Of a DNA stretch of 64,000 nt, positions 44,464-52,455 are shown one piece after another; position 1 is the first letter of the stretch, and each line of letters opens with the position of its first letter. Location of the stretch: positions 3,413,418 through 3,477,417 of the forward strand of contig JAVSMN010000001.1 of NCBI GenBank assembly GCA_032027205.1, given 5' to 3'. The position numbers and the translations under genes were made by a program. Source of the stretch: Zeimonas sp032027205 (GTDB lineage: Bacteria; Pseudomonadota; Gammaproteobacteria; Burkholderiales; Burkholderiaceae_E). Below the pieces are notes generated by a model. That model did no database searches. It worked only from the letters and a program-made list of their open reading frames with translations, and was not told where the DNA came from.

Positions 44464-44934
44464 ATGTTTGTTTCCATCATTCCCTCCGAAGCCGTCGGGG
44501 GGTTCTGCATCGTGTCCTCTGACAGCGACTACACGCGCCTGGCCACCCGCATTCGCGAGGCGGGGGCGGCCGTCTATGGATTTGGCGAAAGGAAGACACC
44601 GCAGCCGTTCGTGGCCGCCTGCGACAAGTTCGTCTACACGGAAGTCCTGCGCTCGCCGAGCACAACTCCGTCCGACCGACCGGACCACGAGCCGGCGCTC
44701 GAACCATTACTTCGGGCGTCGATCGCGGCGGCTGCCCGAGATAGTGGATGGTCGGCTCTGGCGGTTGTCGGCTCGCTCCTGAACAAGAAAGATCCCTCGT
44801 TCGATCCGAGAAATTTCGGGTTCCAGAAGCTCGGCGAACTGGTGCGCGCACAGCGCTACGTCGAGGTAAAGGAGACTCCGATCGGCGACGGATCGACGAA
44901 TGTCCACCTGCATGTCCGGCTATGCGAAGCGTGA
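44464..44934 (+). pseudogene. NYN (DUF88)-LOTUS protein, 5' truncated
   Basis: The ORF begins in the middle of a NYN nuclease domain (GFCIVSSDSDYTRLATRI with the acidic residues) and continues through GFGERKTPQPFVAACDKF into an OST-HTH/LOTUS domain (FGFQKLGELVRAQRYVEV). Full proteins of this type have about 90 more N-terminal residues with further catalytic aspartates. Those are absent, and the ArsR promoter lies directly upstream, so this is a truncated gene. A start at the ATG 44464 may still give a short product. Confidence 0.75.
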
Positions 44935-45149
44935 GCGGTCGGGAGGAGCTTGAACGATCCGTCGTACTCTTTCCGGGCTGGTTCATCGAGCAGGGGCCCG
45001 GCAGCACGCGCGAGCTCTGGGTGCTGAACCCGCGAGCGCTGCCGGCATTTCTCAAGCACGAACAGGACGTTCTGGCCGATTCGGATGTGGCTATGGCCGC
45101 GTATCACCTCTCGCGGTTCGTTCGCGCGAAGGAGCGCGAGAAAGCCTGA
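44922..45149 (+). pseudogene. C-terminal fragment of a NERD-domain-like protein
   Basis: From an ATG overlapping the previous ORF, 75 codons read VVLFPGWFIEQ, then WVLNPRALPAFLKHE and AYHLSRFVR, the C-terminal pattern of NERD nuclease-related proteins. The catalytic N-terminal part is missing. With the NYN-LOTUS remnant this makes a patch of broken nucleic-acid-related genes. Confidence 0.6.
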
Positions 45150-45194
45150 TCCGTCGTCCCCGGAATCCGGGTTCCGGCCAGACTGCAGACGTAC

Positions 45195-46001
45195 CTAACG
45201 TGCGACCACCGTGGTCACGGGCACCTCGAATCGCAGCCTTCCGTCGACTTCGAAGTCTCGCCACTTCTCGACGACCTCGCTTTCGAGCGCCGTGCGGGTT
45301 TCTTCGCTCGCTTGCGCGACCAGGTTGGTCAACGGCGTGCTGAAGACGTAGTGCCACAGGAATCGATTCGACGGCGGCACGGCGAGTGTCGCGTGTCGGG
45401 TCTCCACACGGATGTCCTGAAAACCGGCCGCGTTCACGAGTTCGCGAAGTTCGCGTTCATCGTGCAGTGAGAACACGATATGGACGAACGATGCCGCTCG
45501 AGGATCGACGTGCCTTCCGAGCGCATCGGCCATCACGGCGAACAGCGGCGGCGTCGGACCCGGCACGTTGAGGGCGAGTCGTCCGTCGGGGGCGAGAACG
45601 CGCCGCATTTCCCGCAGGGCGCCGAGCTTGTTGGCGATGAACTGCAGCCCCAACTGGCACAACACCACGTCGAATGCACCTTCGGCGAGCGGCATGGCTT
45701 CTGCGCCGGCCTCGTACCAGTCGATCGCGAGCTTCGGTGACGCCGCTGATCGCGCTACCGCCAACATGCCTGGATGCGGGTCCAGACCGGCGGCCGCGCC
45801 GCCCTCGCCGACGCGTTGTCGTGCCAGCCTCGCCACGACACCGGTGCCGCACGCGACGTCGAGGATGCGCTCGCCCGGGCGCAAAGCGGCGGTCTCGAGC
45901 AGGTGCTCTGCGAGCGGGGCTGCTATGTGCGGCACGAAGTAGCGTTCGTAGTTCTCGGCCGGGGTTCCGCCGTACGCGTTGTCGAAAGTCTGTCCAGTCA
46001 T
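45195..46001 (-). CDS. Class I SAM-dependent methyltransferase
   Basis: The 268-aa protein has the SAM-binding motif I ILDVACGTGVVARLA near residue 46, the acidic residue in GLDPHPGML, and FDVVLCQLGLQF at motif IV. It belongs to the UbiE/Methyltransf_11 group of small-molecule methyltransferases. GGAGG lies 5 bases before the ATG. The LuxR-type regulator gene is next, 116 bp upstream on the same strand. The substrate is unknown. Confidence 0.9.
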   Translation of the reverse strand: MTGQTFDNAYGGTPAENYERYFVPHIAAPLAEHLLETAALRPGERILDVACGTGVVARLARQRVGEGGAAAGLDPHPGMLAVARSAASPKLAIDWYEAGAEAMPLAEGAFDVVLCQLGLQFIANKLGALREMRRVLAPDGRLALNVPGPTPPLFAVMADALGRHVDPRAASFVHIVFSLHDERELRELVNAAGFQDIRVETRHATLAVPPSNRFLWHYVFSTPLTNLVAQASEETRTALESEVVEKWRDFEVDGRLRFEVPVTTVVAR

Positions 46002-46117
46002 GGTTGCCTCCCGCGCTTCGCTGACTTTCAGACTACGGAGAAGAGCGGTCTCCCGCATGGGGCGAATCGCCCGTTTTTGCAGGAGCGCCGAGCGGTCGGA
46101 ATTGACCGGGACGCGGG

Positions 46118-47767
46118 TCAGAGGATTCCGTGCTGGAAGGCGAACGCCGCCGCTGCGGTTCGCGACGTCACGCCGAGCTTGCTGAATATGCTGCTCAGGT
46201 GACCGGCGACGGTGTGCTCGCTGATGAACAACCGGGCAGCGATCTGTCGATTCGATTGCCCCTTGGCGACCAGCCCAAGCACCTGGAGCTCGCGGCTGCT
46301 GAGCTCGATCCCGGGAATCGGATCGGGCCTTTCCATGCACTTCTCGAGTTCGGCCCGTGCCGGCGCAGCGCCGAGCCAATCGAAGACGCGCGCCGCCGCT
46401 TCGTAGTGGCTGCGCGCGGTTTCCTTGTCGCCCAGGCCTCGACAAGCGCAGGCGATCAGCGCGCGGACCTGCGCGGATTCGTAGGGAGCGTCGAGTTGCT
46501 GCCACGCCGTGCATGCGTCGCGCAGGATCGCGAGTGCCGCCCGTGCGTTGCCTTCGGCGAGCAGTACCGTGCCGGTTGCCTGCGCAGACGACGCAAGGAG
46601 GAACGGCGCCGGCGTTTCGGCCGCAATCGCTTCGAGTTCGCCGGCAGCGGTCCGGGCGACTGCTATCTCGTCGGCGGTCATCATGATCTCGATGCAGGCG
46701 CGAAGCACCTGGACGCGTGCAGCCGCGGCGCCACCACCACGCCCGGCACGGTGACCGGTTTCGCTCATGGCGCGCAGCATCGCGGCCTTGGCCGCGCCGA
46801 TATCGCCCTGGGCGAGGCGAAGCAGCGACAGGCCGGGTTGCGGCTCGGTCCCGCGGTTGCCCGCCTCCCGGTACATCGCTTCGGCCCGCTCGAATGCGCC
46901 GCGCAGGCGATGAAGCTCCGCGCACTGGTAGAGAGCGCGTCCGGCGAGGTTGCCGGCGCGGCCCGAGCACACCTCGATTGCTCGTTCGGCCTCCACGATC
47001 GCGTCCGGCCATTCCCCCTGCAGCTGAAGGATCTCGGAGCGATGGATGAGGCACTCGCCTCGAAACGGGACGAGGTCGGTCTGCGTGGCGCACCAGTCGG
47101 TCAACGCCTGCGTCCATTCGCGGCAGCGCTGTAGATCGAAGATGCGCTGGCAGGTGACGATCACTGCGCAGTAGACGATGCCTGCAGCCATCGGGGAGAT
47201 CTCTCCGGTGGTGACGCCGACCATGGCTTCGTCGAGCTGCGCTACGCCCTCGGCGACCCGCTTCGACTGGATCAGCGCCTGTCCCCGGCCGAGTAGCCCG
47301 AACGCCAACAGGTCGCGATCGCCGAAGCGCTCGGCGAGTGCGATTGCGTGTTCGAAGCGGGTGCGCGCGCCCTCGGCGTCGGCCTGCGCCATCCGGCGCA
47401 GGCCCGAGAGCACGCCGACGTATCCCTGCTCCGCGTCCTGCGGCTCGTCTGCGACGAGTCGCTGGATCCGAGCGAGCCAACCGGTGCTTTGCGCCGAGTC
47501 CCCGGCCAGCAGCGTATGTAGGCTCAGCCAGAAGCCCCAGCGTGCCGCCCGCTGCCGTTGCCCCCTGTCGATGAGAACGTGATGCACGCGCCGGAACAGC
47601 GCCTGCGCATCGGTGTCGCGGCCGCTCAGCCAGGCAGCCTGTGCAAGGCATTCGAGGTCTTCAGGCTCGAGCGGCAGGTCGGCCTCGGCAGCAGAGAAAT
47701 GCCGATACGCCTCCTTCCATTCGCGGTTCGCGAAAGCGTGCCGGCCGCGCTCGAGTCTCGTGGTCAT
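46118..47767 (-). CDS. LuxR-type transcriptional regulator with TPR-like sensor region
   Basis: This 549-aa protein has about 460 residues of TPR-like helical repeats (HFSAAEADLPLEPEDLECLA, then repeated A-rich helix pairs) and a C-terminal LuxR helix-turn-helix: SSRELQVLGLVAKGQSNRQI, then FISEHTVAGHLSSIFSKLGV. There is no N-terminal P-loop of the MalT/LAL type. It may control the methyltransferase gene 116 bp downstream. The signal is unknown. Confidence 0.9.
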   Translation of the reverse strand: MTTRLERGRHAFANREWKEAYRHFSAAEADLPLEPEDLECLAQAAWLSGRDTDAQALFRRVHHVLIDRGQRQRAARWGFWLSLHTLLAGDSAQSTGWLARIQRLVADEPQDAEQGYVGVLSGLRRMAQADAEGARTRFEHAIALAERFGDRDLLAFGLLGRGQALIQSKRVAEGVAQLDEAMVGVTTGEISPMAAGIVYCAVIVTCQRIFDLQRCREWTQALTDWCATQTDLVPFRGECLIHRSEILQLQGEWPDAIVEAERAIEVCSGRAGNLAGRALYQCAELHRLRGAFERAEAMYREAGNRGTEPQPGLSLLRLAQGDIGAAKAAMLRAMSETGHRAGRGGGAAAARVQVLRACIEIMMTADEIAVARTAAGELEAIAAETPAPFLLASSAQATGTVLLAEGNARAALAILRDACTAWQQLDAPYESAQVRALIACACRGLGDKETARSHYEAAARVFDWLGAAPARAELEKCMERPDPIPGIELSSRELQVLGLVAKGQSNRQIAARLFISEHTVAGHLSSIFSKLGVTSRTAAAAFAFQHGIL

Positions 47768-47811
47768 CGCATCGCGCGACCCTTAGACCTGGAGTAGGGG
47801 TGGGCGGTGTC

Positions 47812-48510
47812 CTACTGCGCCGCGAAGCAGTAGAACAGCCCGTTCCCTCCGGTGCTGCGCAGCCCCTGCGCGTCGCAGCCGCGCGACGGATGCGACGAGT
47901 TCCACGAGGTGGCCCATGCGCTTTCACTGGGGCCTGCGCGATCGAAGTGTCCGAGCATCGCCGATCCTTCGGTGCCGCTCTTCGTCCAGTTGCCGCAGGT
48001 CATGTCGGAAAACGGGGCTCCCGCGAACGCGTTGCCGTCGGGGCGCGAGCCGGTCAGCATGTCGTGCTCGTTTGGCTTCTGGCTACGGTCCTTGACGGGC
48101 CGCCCCTTCTCGTCGAGCGCGGTCTCGCGGGTCACGTTGTTCTTCGACGAGTGCAACTCGTCGACGTTGCGGGCGATCACGACGCCCCTGGCGTTGCGCC
48201 ATGGGCCGGTGCCGATGCGATCGCGCGCGTTGACGAAGTTCATGTCGCTGAGCGAGGCGCCCTGCGTGCTGAGGTAGGCGCGCCACGTGCGGTTGCCGGC
48301 ACCCGCCGACTGCGCGAGCGACTGGCAGTGCCGGTCGGCGCCTGCGAGTCCGCCGAGGTCGCCGCCGTTGCCGGGGCCGACGCTCGTCACGAAGAACGTC
48401 ATGTCCTGCGGACCCGAGGGTTGGCGCGTCATCGACTCCATCTGCGCGCAGCCCATCAGCGCTCCGAACCCTGCCGCTGCCAGCCACGCAATGCTCGATC
48501 GCGTACGCAT
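47812..48510 (-). CDS. Lectin/endostatin-like domain lipoprotein
   Basis: The 232-aa protein has a lipoprotein signal (FGALMGCAQ, Cys21) and a C-type-lectin-like/NC10-endostatin type domain: FFVTSVGPGNGGDLGGLAGADRH, then WRAYLSTQ, RDRIGTGPWRNARGVVIA and a closing GGNGLFYCFAAQ. Three later cysteines probably form a disulfide and a terminal pair. GGAG precedes the ATG at 48510. It is likely a periplasm-facing or surface lipoprotein of unknown role. Confidence 0.87.
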   Translation of the reverse strand: MRTRSSIAWLAAAGFGALMGCAQMESMTRQPSGPQDMTFFVTSVGPGNGGDLGGLAGADRHCQSLAQSAGAGNRTWRAYLSTQGASLSDMNFVNARDRIGTGPWRNARGVVIARNVDELHSSKNNVTRETALDEKGRPVKDRSQKPNEHDMLTGSRPDGNAFAGAPFSDMTCGNWTKSGTEGSAMLGHFDRAGPSESAWATSWNSSHPSRGCDAQGLRSTGGNGLFYCFAAQ

Positions 48511-48677
48511 CGAACTCTCCTCGTCGGCCGTGGGGAAGCGTTTCCTCGCAATTCTTGCGACATCGACCCGGCCCGTCAATCGAGCGCTGCGATGCTTGCA
48601 CGCGTGAGTGGCCGGGACCTTGAGAGAATGGCTTCGTTGAATTGCTTGGCTTGATCCCGAACGATAGGCGTTACGCG

Positions 48678-49184
48678 ATGCGTCTATGGTCGCTGCACCC
48701 CAGGTATCTCGACCCACAAGGCCTGGTCGCTCTGTGGCGCGAGGCGTTGTTGGCCAAGGCTGTACTCCGCGGCGAAACGCGCGGGTACACCCGGCATCCC
48801 CAACTGGAGCGATTCAAGGCGCATGGCCAGCCGCGGCTGGCGATCAACTCGTATCTCGCGGCAGTCCATGACGAGGCAACCCGGCGCGGCTACGCGTTCG
48901 ATCGCTCCAAAATCGGCCCCCTTCGGTCGGTTCAACCCATCCCGGTGACTACTGGGCAACTCGCACTCGAGTGGCTGCACCTGCAGCACAAGCTTGCCGC
49001 CCGGAGTCCATCGTTACTCCGCCGTTGGGACGGACTGGCCATGCCGGCGTGTCATCCGCTGTTCCGTCCTGGGCCGGGACCAGTGGCGTCGTGGGAGCGG
49101 GCGTCCGATGGCGCATACGACAACGAAAGCGGCCGCCTGCGGGCCGGGATGCCACCGGTCAGAGCCGCTCGAGGATCCGGTTGA
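48678..49184 (+). CDS. Pyrimidine dimer DNA glycosylase (T4 endonuclease V-like)
   Basis: The 168-aa protein begins MRLWSLHPRYLDPQGLVALW, and GETRGYTRHPQLERF and VHDEATRRGYAFDRSKIG follow, the pattern of the Pyr_excise family related to T4 endonuclease V. In that family the N-terminal residue forms the Schiff base, so the ATG at 48678 rather than the upstream one is preferred. The last 35 residues are not typical. The 3' end overlaps the convergent hybrid-kinase gene by 26 bp. It would cut DNA at UV dimers. Confidence 0.82.
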   Translation: MRLWSLHPRYLDPQGLVALWREALLAKAVLRGETRGYTRHPQLERFKAHGQPRLAINSYLAAVHDEATRRGYAFDRSKIGPLRSVQPIPVTTGQLALEWLHLQHKLAARSPSLLRRWDGLAMPACHPLFRPGPGPVASWERASDGAYDNESGRLRAGMPPVRAARGSG

Positions 49185-50733
49185 CCGATTCGAGGTCCAC
49201 CGGCTTCACGAGGTGGAAATCGAACCCGGCGTTGCGCGCACGACGCTTGACCTCCTCCGTGCCCCAGCCACTCACCGCGACCAGCACCGTGGAGACGAAG
49301 TGCGGATCGCCTCGCAATCGCGACGCGACGGTGTAGCCATCGATGTGGGGCAGTCCGATGTCGCAGAGCACGACGTCGGGGCGGAATTGCCCGGCAAGCT
49401 GCAGTGCGGCTGCGCCGCTGTACGCGGTGCGCATCTCGTGGCCGCAGGCCTCGAGCATCAGGACGAGGGTGTCTGCGGCATCGACGTTGTCGTCCACGAC
49501 GAGCATTCGCAGGCGCCGCATGCCGCCGGCGCTGCCTGGCGGCGCGATGTCAGACGACGACTCGGCCAGCCCGGCCCCGAGGGCGGGTAGCCGGACGGTG
49601 AACGTACTGCCCTCGCCGAGGCCCGGACTTTCGGCGGTCACCGAACCGCCATGCAGGATCATCAGCTCGCGCACCAGCGAAAGTCCGATGCCGATGCCGC
49701 CCTGCGCGCGATCCAGGGTGCGGTCGACCTGCCCGAAGAGGTCGAAGATCCGCTCGAGCATCTCCGGCGGTATGCCCGCCCCGTTGTCCCAGACGCGCAC
49801 GACTGCATCGGCGCCATCGGCGCCCAGCACCACGCGGATCGATCCACCGAAGGACGTGTACTTGGCCGCGTTCGTCAACAGGTTGCTGATGACCTGCGAG
49901 AGCCGCGTGCGGTCACCGAGAACCCATACCGGGGCACCGGGCAGCTCGACGCGCAGTTCGTGCCCTCCCGCGTCGAGCGCCGGGCCGCTGCTCTCGAGCG
50001 CGGCCTCGACGACGCTTCGCATGTCCACGCGCTCGCGCTCCAGGCGCACCTTGCCGGTGGAAATGCGTGAAACATCGAGCAACTCGTCGATGAGCTTCAC
50101 CAGCAACTGCACCTGGCGCTCCATCATCTGCCGCAGGCGGGTCGCCTGCTCATCCTCGCCGGGAGGCAACCGTCCCAGCGCCTGCAGGCCGGTGCGGATG
50201 GGCGCAAGCGGGTTGCGCAGCTCGTGTGCGAGCGTGGCGAGGAATTCGTCCTTGCGGCGGTCCGCATCGCGCAGCGCCTGCTCGGCCTGGAGCTGTGCGA
50301 TCAACTGGTCGCGGATGTCGTACTGCCGGCGGCGCGCGCGAAGCGCCGCGAGCACTGCGCTGACCATGGAAGCGGTGGACACCGGCAGGTCCATCAGCGT
50401 GAGGTTCGTCAGCGTGGCGACCATCCGCGCAGCCGAGGGCGAGCGCTCGCGGTCGCGGGTCAGGAGCACCACCGGCACGTCGGACCAGGACGGTTGCCCG
50501 GCGAGCCCGGCGAGCAGAGCGTCTATGCGCCGGTCGTCGAGCGAGCCGTCCGCGAGCAGGACGGCGCCGGCGCCCGCGCGCAACTGTCGCGACATGGCAT
50601 CGACGTCGCGTTCCAGCGGAACCGCATACACGCCCGCCTTGCGCAGCAACTGGTCGGTGACGTCGACGTCGCGCCTTGTCGGTGCAGCCATCAGCACGCG
50701 CATCGAGTCGATATCTGCCGCTTCGGTCGCCAT
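49159..50733 (-). CDS. Hybrid sensor histidine kinase/response regulator
   Basis: The 524-aa protein has an N-terminal receiver-like domain without the usual phospho-Asp (residues 11-130), a HisKA helix with H170 in LATLAHELRNPL, an ATPase domain (NLLTNAAKYT, DNGAGIPPEM, GGIGIGLSLV) and a C-terminal receiver with VVDDN and phospho-Asp in VLCDIGLPHIDGY. It has no membrane segment, so it is cytoplasmic. It starts 18 bp after the KaiC-like gene on the same strand, so the two form an operon and probably one signalling pathway. Confidence 0.93.
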   Translation of the reverse strand: MATEAADIDSMRVLMAAPTRRDVDVTDQLLRKAGVYAVPLERDVDAMSRQLRAGAGAVLLADGSLDDRRIDALLAGLAGQPSWSDVPVVLLTRDRERSPSAARMVATLTNLTLMDLPVSTASMVSAVLAALRARRRQYDIRDQLIAQLQAEQALRDADRRKDEFLATLAHELRNPLAPIRTGLQALGRLPPGEDEQATRLRQMMERQVQLLVKLIDELLDVSRISTGKVRLERERVDMRSVVEAALESSGPALDAGGHELRVELPGAPVWVLGDRTRLSQVISNLLTNAAKYTSFGGSIRVVLGADGADAVVRVWDNGAGIPPEMLERIFDLFGQVDRTLDRAQGGIGIGLSLVRELMILHGGSVTAESPGLGEGSTFTVRLPALGAGLAESSSDIAPPGSAGGMRRLRMLVVDDNVDAADTLVLMLEACGHEMRTAYSGAAALQLAGQFRPDVVLCDIGLPHIDGYTVASRLRGDPHFVSTVLVAVSGWGTEEVKRRARNAGFDFHLVKPVDLESVNRILERL

Positions 50734-50751
50734 GCGAGTACCGGCCAGGGT

Positions 50752-52227
50752 CTAGCCGCGCGGTTCGCCGCTTTCGACGGGCGCGCCGGTCAGGATGCCG
50801 CGCAGGTGCTTGAGCGGCTCGCCGACGTGCACGCCGCCCGCATCGAACCAGATCGGCCGGATCGATTCCTCGTGCGGGCCGCTGCGCTTCTTGAGCACCG
50901 AGATCGCTTTTCGGACGGTGCCGGCGTACTCGAACATCCGCATCATGATGACGGCGTCCGCGAGGTAGCTGGAATCGATCAGCCAGTCCGCGGACTGCCG
51001 CGTGAAACCGTGCTGCGCGAGCACCAGGAAGGTGGCCACGCCTTGCCCGTTCAGGTAGGCGAGCAGTTCGTGCAACTGGGCCGTGAGGAAGCGGACCTCC
51101 GGCATGGCGTTGAGGTAGCCGTTCAGGCTGTCGATCACCAGTACGCGTGCGTGATCGCGCTCGACGCACTGCCGCACGAGGTGCGCGAATTCGCCCGGCG
51201 TGATGTTGGCGGGGTCGACCTGCCGTACCGCGATCTGGCCGGCTCCCGTACCCTCGCGAACCGGAATGCCGAGCGCGGCGGCGCGGTGCAGCAGCAGGGA
51301 GGGTACTTCGTCGAACGCGAAAACGGCTGCGTGGTCTTCGCGCTGCGCGGCGGCGGCGGCGTATTGCAGCGTCAGCGTCGACTTTCCGGTGCCTGGCGCG
51401 CCGGAGACGAGCGTGCAGGTACCCCGATCGACGCCGCCGCCGAGCAACTCGTCGAGCGCGGCGACGCCGCTGGCGACGGTGGCGCGCTCGAAGGCCGTGC
51501 CATGCTCGGCCGACGCCAGCCTCGGGTACACCTCGAGGCCGCCCGGCACGATGCGGAAATCGTGGTGGCCGCTGCGAAAGTCGCTACCGCGGAACTTGAT
51601 CACCTGCAGTTGACGAACGGTCGAACCGTAGGCCGGCGTGCGCTGGTCGAGCGACACCACGCCGTGCGCGATGCTGTGCAACTGCATGTCGGGTCCTTCC
51701 GACGTGCGATCGTCCACCAGCAGCACCGTGCATTTGCGCCGCGCGAAGAACTGCTTCAAGGCGAGGATCTGGCGACGGTAGCGCAACGAGCCCTGCGCGA
51801 GCAGGCGCAACTCGGACAGCGAGTCGAAAACCATGCGCTCCGGGTTCGCACGCTCGACGATATCGAGCACGCGTCGCGTCGTCTCCGTGAGTTCCACTTC
51901 GGAGGGGTGGTACAGCGTGAGCTGCGAATCGACGTTCAGCTCCTCGTCGTCACCGGCCAACTCGGCGATTTCGATTCCTTCGAGCGACCAGCCATGCGAG
52001 CGCGCGCCCGCCACCAGCTCCGCGCGGGTCTCCGAAAGCGTCACGTACAGGCAACGCTCGCCGCGGCGCCTGCCTTCGAGGAGGAATTGCAGCGCGAGCG
52101 TGGTCTTGCCGGCTCCCGGATTGCCGTCGAGGAGATAGAGCCGATGGGGGATCAGCCCGCCGTGCAGCACGTCGTCCAGCCCGGCAATCCCCGTGGAGCA
52201 GAGCGGTGCTCCTGCGTTGTCGTTCAT
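50752..52227 (-). CDS. KaiC-like double-domain RecA-fold ATPase
   Basis: This 491-aa protein has two RecA/KaiC domains. Walker A sites are GNPGAGKTT (35-43) and SGAPGTGKST (275-284). The first domain has the catalytic glutamate in LSETRAE, and Walker B segments are RMVFDSL and RVLVIDSL. In place of the cyanobacterial CII phosphorylation pair, the corresponding region reads DSSYLADAV, the short form seen in KaiC homologues of heterotrophic bacteria. No kaiA or kaiB is nearby. It precedes a hybrid kinase by 18 bp. A role in kinase-linked signalling or stress is more likely than a clock. Confidence 0.92.
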   Translation of the reverse strand: MNDNAGAPLCSTGIAGLDDVLHGGLIPHRLYLLDGNPGAGKTTLALQFLLEGRRRGERCLYVTLSETRAELVAGARSHGWSLEGIEIAELAGDDEELNVDSQLTLYHPSEVELTETTRRVLDIVERANPERMVFDSLSELRLLAQGSLRYRRQILALKQFFARRKCTVLLVDDRTSEGPDMQLHSIAHGVVSLDQRTPAYGSTVRQLQVIKFRGSDFRSGHHDFRIVPGGLEVYPRLASAEHGTAFERATVASGVAALDELLGGGVDRGTCTLVSGAPGTGKSTLTLQYAAAAAQREDHAAVFAFDEVPSLLLHRAAALGIPVREGTGAGQIAVRQVDPANITPGEFAHLVRQCVERDHARVLVIDSLNGYLNAMPEVRFLTAQLHELLAYLNGQGVATFLVLAQHGFTRQSADWLIDSSYLADAVIMMRMFEYAGTVRKAISVLKKRSGPHEESIRPIWFDAGGVHVGEPLKHLRGILTGAPVESGEPRG

Positions 52228-52455
52228 CGAATGTTTTCGTGTCCCGTTGGGCTGGCGGTAGGCCCTCACGCCGCAGCAAATGACGCTCCAACGTTCCTTG
52301 TGGCGACGACCGCCGACGTTTGCCCTCGGGGCGCGCGCTGCCTCTCGTAGCGCGCCTGCGCCGGGAGCCGGGGCGGCGGCGCCTTTCCGCCCTGCGGATC
52401 GACCGCTGGTCCGTCGCGTGCCGGCGCAGCAGCGGCGCGTTGCTACCGTCGCTGC

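Noticed and set aside
27300..45200. The whole accessory zone as a gene-cassette array
   Set aside because: The gene families are typical of cassettes, but I find no attC between them, intergenic spaces differ widely and some genes run on the minus strand. Only the 22.6-27.0 kb part is supported.
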